In this document: positions 1 to 7,312 of the stretch, piece by piece
Position numbering within the stretch: the first letter of the stretch is position 1
How the letters are laid out: each line of letters starts with the position of its first letter
Origin: an uncultured Collinsella sp.
GTDB lineage: Bacteria > Actinomycetota > Coriobacteriia > Coriobacteriales > Coriobacteriaceae
DNA: 7,312 bases
Assembly: GCA_900544465.1 (NCBI GenBank)
Contig: UQVT01000102.1
Coordinates: forward strand, 1 to 7,312
Direction of reading: 5' to 3'
Program-made: the position numbers and the translations under genes
Notes under the pieces: model-generated
Databases searched by the model: none
Told to the model about the DNA's origin: nothing
What the model saw: only the letters and a program-made list of their open reading frames with translations

Positions 1-31
1 GCAACAATGGCGTTTCGCCCTATCAGACGCG

Positions 32-39
32 AAAGGAAG
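32..39 (+). promoter_or_regulatory. Ribosome binding site that sets the ABC transporter start
   Basis: The run AAAGGAAG lies three bases before the ATG at 43, with its AGGA core (34-37) about five bases away. An in-frame ATG at 7 would add 12 residues rich in Arg, but only six bases of the window lie upstream of it, so its own ribosome binding site cannot be judged. The well-placed purine run makes 43 the better start. Confidence 0.7.
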
Positions 40-42
40 CCC

Positions 43-1845
<1,803 letters not shown>

Positions 1846-1858
1846 GCGTCTCGGACGT

Positions 1859-1886
1859 GGGACAATTGTGCCCATAAGTTTATTGT
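1859..1886 (+). promoter_or_regulatory. Possible promoter/operator upstream of nth
   Basis: In the 63-bp spacer, GGGACA (1859-1864) and TATTGT (1881-1886) are separated by 16 bp. Each matches four of six bases of the -35 (TTGACA) and -10 (TATAAT) consensus, and they would place a transcription start near 1893, just upstream of the nth ribosome binding site. The -35 box overlaps the near-palindrome GGGACAATTGTGCCC (1859-1873), whose core ACAATTGT is perfectly symmetric and could be an operator or a weak hairpin. The match is mediocre and the spacer is short enough that nth could instead be read through from the ABC gene. Confidence 0.3.
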
Positions 1887-1897
1887 GCCGTTGAGCC

Positions 1898-1903
1898 GAG
1901 GAG
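1898..1903 (+). promoter_or_regulatory. Ribosome binding site that sets the nth start
   Basis: GAGGAG lies five bases before the ATG at 1909. An in-frame GTG at 1885 would extend the protein by eight residues, but that extension would be translated across this purine run and the GTG has no comparable site before it. Confidence 0.75.
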
Positions 1904-1908
1904 TCGTT

Positions 1909-2574
1909 ATGCCACGCGAGACCAATGCCGCCAAGCGCGAGCGCGCCATCGAGGTGTGCGAGCGTCTCAACCGTCGCTATGGCCCGGTCGAGTGTTTTCT
2001 GGATCACGAGAATCCCTTCCGCCTGCTGATCGCGGTGCTGCTCTCGGCGCAAACGACCGACGCGCAGGTCAACAAGGTGACGCCGAGGCTGTTTGCCCAG
2101 TGGCCCACGCCCGAGGCCATGGCCGGGGCGAGCGTGGCTGACGTGGCAGACACCATCAAGTCACTCGGCTTCTACAAGAGCAAGGCCAAGCATGCCGTGG
2201 AGGCCGCGCAGATGATCGTCGCCGACTATGGCGGCGAGGTGCCGGCCGACATGAAGGAACTCGTGAAGCTGCCGGGCGTGGGACGCAAGACGGCGAACAT
2301 CGTGCTCAACGTGGGGTATGGCATCGTGGAGGGCATTGCGGTGGACACGCACGTCAACCGCATTGCGCACCGCCTGATGCTGAGTCCCAAGACGCATGCC
2401 AAGGAGCCGCTCAAGACCGAGCAGGATCTGCTCAAGATTTTGCCGCACGAGTATTGGGAGTCGGTCAACCATCAGTGGATCACCTTCGGTCGCGAGATCT
2501 GCGACGCCCGCAAACCCAAGTGTGACGAGTGTCCGCTGGCAGATTTGTGCCCCAGCGTGCGCGTGGCGGGGTAG
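1909..2574 (+). CDS. nth: Endonuclease III (DNA glycosylase/AP lyase)
   Basis: This bifunctional base excision repair enzyme removes oxidised pyrimidines such as thymine glycol from DNA and then cleaves the strand at the abasic site by beta-elimination. The 221-aa protein is close to the usual length (E. coli Nth is 211 aa). The helix-hairpin-helix is LPGVGRKTAN at 121-130, with the catalytic Schiff-base lysine at Lys127, and the catalytic aspartate is Asp146 in VDTHVNR. The C-terminus carries the [4Fe-4S] cluster loop as Cys198-X6-Cys205-X2-Cys208-X5-Cys214, exactly the Nth spacing. The N-terminal segment LLIAVLLSAQTTD, with the conserved SAQTTD stretch, is also typical. The Lys plus Asp pair and the cluster argue against AlkA or MutY; a MutY would also carry a C-terminal MutT-like domain, which is absent. 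The gene sits 63 bp after the ABC gene and 157 bp before mfd, a second repair gene, and a terminator-like hairpin follows it. Confidence 0.97.
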   Translation: MPRETNAAKRERAIEVCERLNRRYGPVECFLDHENPFRLLIAVLLSAQTTDAQVNKVTPRLFAQWPTPEAMAGASVADVADTIKSLGFYKSKAKHAVEAAQMIVADYGGEVPADMKELVKLPGVGRKTANIVLNVGYGIVEGIAVDTHVNRIAHRLMLSPKTHAKEPLKTEQDLLKILPHEYWESVNHQWITFGREICDARKPKCDECPLADLCPSVRVAG

Positions 2575-2678
2575 GGCGGAACACATCTTCGTCTGGCGTT
2601 TTTTGCGGGGCTGGGTCTGCCCTTGAGCCGGAGTCCTCTCCATGCGCTACCATGACAGACAATGTATTTGACGTACGA

Positions 2679-2706
2679 CCCGCCGAGCTTGCCCCGGCGG
2701 GCTTTT
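2679..2706 (+). terminator. Rho-independent terminator-like hairpin between nth and mfd
   Basis: CCCGCCG (2679-2685) pairs perfectly with CGGCGGG (2695-2701) around a 9-base loop, followed by CTTTT. The stem is seven G/C pairs, but the U tract is only four bases, so termination may be incomplete. It lies 104 bp after the nth stop and ends 25 bp before the mfd start codon. It could terminate the nth transcript, or act as a 5' leader element for mfd. Confidence 0.6.
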
Positions 2707-2720
2707 GGCGTTGCAATGCC

Positions 2721-2726
2721 GGAGGA
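2721..2726 (+). promoter_or_regulatory. Ribosome binding site that sets the mfd start
   Basis: GGAGGA lies five bases before the ATG at 2732. The frame stays open upstream to a TTG at 2705, but that codon sits in the U tract of the hairpin and has no purine-rich site before it, so 2732 is the start. Confidence 0.85.
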
Positions 2727-2731
2727 ACAGC

Positions 2732-5700
2732 ATGCTCATTCACCGTATAGCCGCGCAGCTCTACACTGCCGAGGCGCTGCAGACCGTCGAGGCCGGACTC
2801 GATGCCGGCGAGGACGTGACGCTGGCTGTGTCGCAGTCGGGCCGCACGCTTATGGCGGCCGCCCAGTTTGCGCGCCGCCCGCGTCCCACGGTCTACATTG
2901 TGAGTGGCGAGGATGCGGCCGATCGCGCCGCGCGCAGCCTTGCCGCCTACGTGGGCCTAGCGCACGTGTGCCGTTTTCCCGAGCGCAAGGACTATCCGTG
3001 GCGCGAGCAGGCGCCCGACGATGCCGTGGTGGCGCAGCGCTGCGAGGCTCTGGGGCGCATCGTGCGCGGCGACAGCTGCATTATGGTTGCCTCGGCCCGT
3101 GCGCTGCTGCGCTGTGTGCCGCCGGTCGAGAGCCACTATTGGGAGTCCACCACTTTTGCGGTGGGCGAGGAGATTCCCTTTGACGAGGTGCCGCAGCGCC
3201 TGGTGGGCATGGGCTACACCAATGCCGGTGCCGCCGATGCGCCCGGTCTTTTCCGCGTGCACGGCGACACCGTAGAGGTGTTCCCCGCGCAGGAAAAGGC
3301 GCCCGTGCGTATCGAGTTTTTCGGCGACGAGATCGATCGCATCCGCCGTATGGTGAGCTCCACGGGCCAAACCATCGGCAACGAGGACAGTATCGAGATC
3401 TTCCCCTGCCGCGAGCTGGCGCTTACCGACGATGCCGTCCACAACATGCACGTGGCGCTCTACCGTGCCAGCCAGGATGACAGCAAACTGGCGGCGCTGC
3501 TCGAGATGGTGGATACGCGCATCGTCACGCCCGAGCTCGACCGCTTTTTGCCGGTGATGTACGGCCAGACCGTAAGCCCGCTGGCACATGTGAGCGGCAA
3601 GGCACTCGTGGTTCTGTCCGAGCCGCGCTCGCTGTTCGACGACTGCCTGCGCGCCTACGAGGATATTGAGACCCGTGCCGGCGAGGCAGGGATTGACCGA
3701 CTGGATGGCCTGTATGTACGTGCCCAGCAGCTCGATTTTGGTGCTCAGCAGCGCCTGAACTATGTGAGCCTGATTCGCGCCGGCGGCGCGGTTACGGCAG
3801 AGCTCAAGATTGAGCAGCCGGCCATTGCGGGCTCGGACAACCGCTTTATGACGCGTATTCAGGAGGTCGTGGGCAAGCGCTATGCCTGCGTGTTTGCCAT
3901 TCCCGACCGCGGCGCGCGCGAGTCGATGGAGCTCACCTTTGGCGACGAGGGCATTACCTTTGAGGAATCGCTGACGGCCGCGCCCGAAAACGCCGGCGTC
4001 ATTGGCGAGCGCGTGCGCGTGGCGGCGGCAGATTCTGCCGACCGTGCTGCCCGTCAGGATGCTCATGCCTCGATTCGCGAGCGTAAGGCTGACGCGCTCA
4101 ACGCCCGCTCGCTCGAGGCGGGCGCGGTCCAGGCTGCCGCCGGTGCTGCCGTGCCCACTATCTCGCGCGGACGCGTGACCTTTGTCGATGCCGCCCTGCC
4201 GCAGGGCGTGGTGGTGCCCGATGCCAACCTGGCCGTGTTCTCAATCGCCGACCTCAACGCCCGCATGGACGCCAACCGCGCGCGCAGCCGCCGCAAGGTG
4301 GACATTACGCAGATCACGTTCCCGTTTAAGCCGGGCGACTACGTGGTGCATGCCACTCACGGTATCGCGCTCTTTAGCGAGATCGCGCGCCAGGAAGTGG
4401 GCGGCAAGGAGCGCGACTACTTTTTGCTGGAATACGCCGATGGCGACAAGCTCTACGTGCCGCTGGAGCAGGTTGACCGCATTACGCGCTACGTTGGTCC
4501 CGACGGCGATAAACCGCGCTTGACCAGGCTCAACACCGCCGACTGGACGCGGGCTACCAACAAGGCGCGCAAGAATGCCAAAAAGCTGGCGTTTGACCTA
4601 GTCGACCTGTATACGCGCCGCTCGTCGATTACCGGTATCGCCTGTCCGCCCGATACGCCCGAGCAGATCGAGATGGAGGAGAGCTTCCCCTACGACGAGA
4701 CGCGCGACCAGCTGGAGGCTATCGCCGACATCAAGGCCGACATGGAAGCGCCCAAGCCCATGGACCGCCTGCTGTGCGGCGACGTGGGCTTTGGCAAGAC
4801 CGAGGTCGCCCTGCGTGCGGCGTTTAAGTGCGTGGATTCCGGCCGCCAGGTCATGGTGCTCTGCCCTACGACCATTCTGGCCCAGCAGCACTACGAGACG
4901 TTCTTTGAGCGCTTTGCCCCGTTTGGCCTTGAGGTTGAGGTGCTCAGCCGCTTCCGCACGCCGGCGCAGCAGAAGCGCGCGCTCAAGGCGTTTGCCGAGG
5001 GCACGATCGACGTGCTTATCGGCACGCACCGCCTGCTTTCGGCCGATGTGAACCCCAAGAACCTGGGCCTGGTGATCATCGACGAGGAGCAGCGATTTGG
5101 CGTGCAGCACAAGGAGCAGCTCAAGAACCTGCGCGAGCAGATTGACGTGCTTACGCTTTCGGCAACGCCGATTCCGCGAACCATGCAGATGGCCACGAGT
5201 GGCGTACGCGACATGAGCCTAATCACCACACCGCCGACCGGGCGTCGTCCCGTGATCGTGCACGTGGGGGAGTACGACCCCGACGTGGTGAGCGCGGCGA
5301 TTCGCCTGGAGGTGGGTCGCGGCGGCCAGGTGTACTACGTGTCCAACCGCGTCAAGACCATCGATGATGCCGTGGCGCGCGTGCACGAGGCCGCGCCCGA
5401 GGCGCGCGTGGGTGTGGCGCACGGCAAGATGAGCCCGCGCGAGGTCGAGGACGTGATGATCGAGTTCGCGACCAAAAAGATCGACGTGCTCATCGCCACG
5501 ACCATCGTGGAGAGCGGTATCGACAACGCGACCGCCAACACGCTGATCATCGAGGACTCGCAGCGCTTGGGCCTGGCACAGCTCTACCAGCTCAAGGGCC
5601 GTGTGGGCCGCTCTGCCACGCAGGCCTACGCGTACTTCATGTTCCCGGGCGAGCTGCCGCTCACCGAGGAGGCAACGGCGCGCCTGACCGCACTTTCCGA

Positions 5701-6364
5701 GTTCCAAGACCTGGGCAGCGGCATGCGCATCGCCATGCGCGACCTGGAGATTCGCGGCGCCGGCTCGCTTATGGGGGCCGAGCAGCACGGCAACCTGTCG
5801 AGCGTGGGCTTTGACCTGTTTACGCAGATGCTGGGCCAGGCCGTGGCCGAGGCACGCGGCGATGACGATGCCGGCGTGGAGGCGGCGAGCGTGGGCATTA
5901 ACCTGCCGGCCGACTACTTCTTGTCCGAGGAGTACCTGCCGGCGGTGGATCAGCGCGTGCTCGTGTACCGTAAGCTCGCGGCGGCCGAGGACCTGGAGAG
6001 CATCGATGAGGTGCAGGAAGAGACCGAGGCCGCGCATGGCGAGCTGCCGTTGGCGGGACTCAACCTGTTCAATCGCGCACGAATTCGTATTCGCGGCGAG
6101 CGCCTTGGGCTCGAGAGCGTCACGCTCAGTGGCGGCCGCATCACCTTCTTAGGCGTTGACGTGCCCAAGAAGGTGGCCTTTGAGCTTAAGACCCGCTATG
6201 GCGCGGTGAACTTCCCCAAGAGCCGCAAGCTGTCGGTGCCCTACAAGGCGGGCGCCGGTGCGGGCAGCGGCCTGGGTCGCGGCCTCGACGCCAACGACGG
6301 CACCGGTCCCGTGGCCGCGGCGCTCATGCTGCTGCAGCAGCTGGGCGCTAGTGATGATGACTAG
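2732..6364 (+). CDS. mfd: Transcription-repair coupling factor Mfd
   Basis: Mfd is a dsDNA translocase that binds RNA polymerase stalled at lesions, pushes it off the DNA and recruits UvrA to start nucleotide excision repair. The 1210-aa protein is a little longer than E. coli Mfd (1148 aa). The N-terminal third is the UvrB-like module, with FRVHGDTVEVFP from residue 174. The CarD-like RNA polymerase interaction domain follows at about 528-595 (KPGDYVVHATHG at 533-544). The RecG-like motor has Walker A GDVGFGKTE at 683-691 (Lys689), DEEQ at 784-787, SATPIPRT at 810-817 and QLKGRVGRS at 953-961. A TRG-type translocation motif begins near 995, and the C-terminal regulatory D7 domain starts around 1050. 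Two oddities are an Ala/Arg-rich stretch at about 431-475, ahead of the polymerase-binding domain, and a Gly/Ala-rich C-terminal tail ending in Asp-Asp-Asp. The combined UvrB-like, CarD-like and RecG-like layout distinguishes it from RecG and UvrB. All motor motifs are intact. Confidence 0.98.
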   Translation: MLIHRIAAQLYTAEALQTVEAGLDAGEDVTLAVSQSGRTLMAAAQFARRPRPTVYIVSGEDAADRAARSLAAYVGLAHVCRFPERKDYPWREQAPDDAVVAQRCEALGRIVRGDSCIMVASARALLRCVPPVESHYWESTTFAVGEEIPFDEVPQRLVGMGYTNAGAADAPGLFRVHGDTVEVFPAQEKAPVRIEFFGDEIDRIRRMVSSTGQTIGNEDSIEIFPCRELALTDDAVHNMHVALYRASQDDSKLAALLEMVDTRIVTPELDRFLPVMYGQTVSPLAHVSGKALVVLSEPRSLFDDCLRAYEDIETRAGEAGIDRLDGLYVRAQQLDFGAQQRLNYVSLIRAGGAVTAELKIEQPAIAGSDNRFMTRIQEVVGKRYACVFAIPDRGARESMELTFGDEGITFEESLTAAPENAGVIGERVRVAAADSADRAARQDAHASIRERKADALNARSLEAGAVQAAAGAAVPTISRGRVTFVDAALPQGVVVPDANLAVFSIADLNARMDANRARSRRKVDITQITFPFKPGDYVVHATHGIALFSEIARQEVGGKERDYFLLEYADGDKLYVPLEQVDRITRYVGPDGDKPRLTRLNTADWTRATNKARKNAKKLAFDLVDLYTRRSSITGIACPPDTPEQIEMEESFPYDETRDQLEAIADIKADMEAPKPMDRLLCGDVGFGKTEVALRAAFKCVDSGRQVMVLCPTTILAQQHYETFFERFAPFGLEVEVLSRFRTPAQQKRALKAFAEGTIDVLIGTHRLLSADVNPKNLGLVIIDEEQRFGVQHKEQLKNLREQIDVLTLSATPIPRTMQMATSGVRDMSLITTPPTGRRPVIVHVGEYDPDVVSAAIRLEVGRGGQVYYVSNRVKTIDDAVARVHEAAPEARVGVAHGKMSPREVEDVMIEFATKKIDVLIATTIVESGIDNATANTLIIEDSQRLGLAQLYQLKGRVGRSATQAYAYFMFPGELPLTEEATARLTALSEFQDLGSGMRIAMRDLEIRGAGSLMGAEQHGNLSSVGFDLFTQMLGQAVAEARGDDDAGVEAASVGINLPADYFLSEEYLPAVDQRVLVYRKLAAAEDLESIDEVQEETEAAHGELPLAGLNLFNRARIRIRGERLGLESVTLSGGRITFLGVDVPKKVAFELKTRYGAVNFPKSRKLSVPYKAGAGAGSGLGRGLDANDGTGPVAAALMLLQQLGASDDD

Positions 6365-6420
6365 CGAGTCGACGCCGTAAACGCCCTATTTGGGCACTCT
6401 GGTTCCATCGAAAGGAAAGC

Positions 6421-7284
6421 ATGTTCGGATACATCTATAAGAAAGATGTCGCCATGATCGCGGTTGTCCTGTGCCTTTGTCTGGGCGTGGGCAGCTTCTT
6501 CGATTACCAGATCTCGAGCGCGCTGTTCAACATCGGCAGCATGTACGGCCGCTTTATCGAGGCCGCCGGCGAGCTGCCGTTCGAGCTGACGGCAAGCGTC
6601 GCAGGCGTTATGCTCGTGCGCGCGGTGCGTCCCGACTCCGGGGGGAGCAAATGGCTCGCCGTGCTCGGCATCCTCGTCAACGTTGGCCTGGCCGGCTACG
6701 AGATCGTCTCGTCCCTGAAGGTTGGCGGCAAACTCATTGCCGTTCAGCTGGTGCTGACGTTTGTGCTGGTCATCGCTGCCAACCTTATCGTCTATCGCCT
6801 CACGCGCGCGACCGAGCCTGACGAGCTCACGCGCTGGGCGTTGATGGTGCTTGCCGTGTGGGTCGCTCAAGCCATTATCCTCAACGTGATCGTCAAGCCG
6901 CTGTGGTCGCGCCCGCGCATGCGCGTGATCGAGGTGACGCCGGGGCTCGATTTTCAGCCGTGGTGGGTGATCGGTAACCCCGACAAGTGGGCCTTTATTG
7001 CCGCCGGCGTGATCAAGGACGGCTTCAAGTCGTTTGCGAGCGGACATACGGCGCACGCGGCGATCGGCCTTATGCTCGCCGGGCTTCCCGCGGCGGCCTT
7101 TAAGGAAAAACCGTCGCGCCGTCGCGTGGTCTTTTGGGCGGCGGTTGTGGTCGCGGCGCTCGTCGCCTTTGGCCGCATCGTGATCGGAGCGCATTTTTTG
7201 AGCGACGTGAGCTGCGGCTTTGCCCTGGTGCTGGCGCTTGAGTGCCTTGCCGCGCGCATTGCCTATCCCAACGGCGTACAATAG
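6421..7284 (+). CDS. PAP2-family membrane phosphatase
   Basis: This is a polytopic membrane protein of the type 2 phosphatidic acid phosphatase superfamily, whose members remove phosphate from lipid phosphates such as phosphatidate or undecaprenyl diphosphate. Of its 287 residues, the first 130 or so hold about four membrane segments (roughly 10-27, 53-69, 78-97, 105-125), and four more follow (139-158, 204-228, 235-250, 262-281). The three family motifs are in order: Lys159-PLWS-RPRMR; SFASGHTA at 204-211 with His209; and GR-X5-H-X3-D with Arg252, His258 and Asp262. The catalytic histidine pair and the Asp are present. Departures from consensus are Met167 where the second Pro of RPRP is usual, Ala206 for the Pro of PSGH, and Gly251 for the Ser of motif 3. 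AAAGGAAAG at 6411-6419 supports the ATG at 6421. It begins 56 bp after mfd with no clear terminator between, so read-through from mfd is possible. The substrate is unknown. Confidence 0.85.
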   Translation: MFGYIYKKDVAMIAVVLCLCLGVGSFFDYQISSALFNIGSMYGRFIEAAGELPFELTASVAGVMLVRAVRPDSGGSKWLAVLGILVNVGLAGYEIVSSLKVGGKLIAVQLVLTFVLVIAANLIVYRLTRATEPDELTRWALMVLAVWVAQAIILNVIVKPLWSRPRMRVIEVTPGLDFQPWWVIGNPDKWAFIAAGVIKDGFKSFASGHTAHAAIGLMLAGLPAAAFKEKPSRRRVVFWAAVVVAALVAFGRIVIGAHFLSDVSCGFALVLALECLAARIAYPNGVQ

Positions 7285-7300
7285 CCCCGTTTGAATCATC

Positions 7301-7312
7301 GGGCCCGTGCCC
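7301..7312 (+). terminator. Possible start of a terminator hairpin, cut by the window edge
   Basis: GGGC (7301-7304) can pair with GCCC (7309-7312) around a four-base loop, 16 bp after the PAP2 stop codon. The window ends here, so neither a longer stem nor a U tract can be seen; it may equally be chance in GC-rich DNA. Confidence 0.2.

Noticed and set aside
2599..2604. T6 run after nth, as a possible terminator
   Set aside because: I could find no stem of useful length immediately upstream, so it lacks the hairpin needed for a rho-independent terminator.
2689..2717. TTGCCC-17 bp-TGCAAT as an mfd promoter
   Set aside because: The -10 lacks the key A at position two, and the predicted start near 2724 would fall inside the GGAGGA ribosome binding site.
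2662..3183. A 173-codon + strand frame overlapping the start of mfd
   Set aside because: It runs out of frame with mfd, and its product is Arg/Gly/Cys-rich with no domain. Mfd is clearly the coding frame here.
2957..4066. A 369-codon open frame on the minus strand inside mfd
   Set aside because: Same shadow pattern opposite the well-supported UvrB-like part of Mfd; no domain is recognisable.
5219..6037. A 272-codon open frame on the minus strand inside mfd
   Set aside because: It is opposite the conserved motor and D7 regions, and its His/Ala/Arg-rich product resembles no family.
6383..6395. GCCC/GGGC hairpin between mfd and the PAP2 gene
   Set aside because: The stem is only four pairs and no T run follows, so it is too weak to call a terminator.
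6361..7299. A 312-codon open frame on the minus strand covering the whole PAP2 gene
   Set aside because: Its product is dominated by His, Arg, Asp and Ala in the pattern produced by reading GC-biased codons backwards. The + strand frame has recognisable PAP2 motifs and membrane segments and a good ribosome binding site.

Overview
This window is a compact, high-GC stretch of bacterial chromosome with four complete genes, all on the + strand: an ABC exporter half-transporter, endonuclease III (nth), the transcription-repair coupling factor Mfd, and a PAP2-family membrane phosphatase. The strong bias to G/C at third codon positions, the purine-rich AGGA/GGAGG ribosome binding sites about 4-6 bases from each start, and the overall protein flavour suggest a Gram-positive actinobacterial lineage. 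My best guess is Coriobacteriia, possibly Collinsella. That guess rests on familiarity with the protein style, not on a search.

Layout: a 600-aa fused membrane/ATPase ABC protein (43-1845); a 63-bp spacer with a near-palindrome and a possible promoter; nth (1909-2574, 221 aa); a 157-bp spacer with a GC-rich hairpin followed by TTTT, only about 25 bp before the next start; mfd (2732-6364, 1210 aa); a 56-bp spacer; and a PAP2 protein (6421-7284, 287 aa). The window ends in what may be the first part of another hairpin. No spacer exceeds 300 bp. I see no tRNA, rRNA, CRISPR array, insertion sequence or integration site.

How they work together: nth and mfd are both DNA-repair genes. Nth removes oxidised pyrimidines in base excision repair, and Mfd removes stalled RNA polymerase and recruits the nucleotide excision machinery. 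The flanking ABC exporter and PAP2 phosphatase are envelope proteins with no evident functional link to repair. All four genes look intact, with family motifs present and in order.

I found no previously undescribed system here; this reads as an ordinary core-genome region. The points worth a second look are modest: a terminator-like hairpin that any mfd transcript seems forced to cross, a roughly 45-residue Ala/Arg-rich insertion in Mfd, departures from consensus in the PAP2 active-site motifs, and a near-palindrome with a short direct repeat upstream of nth.
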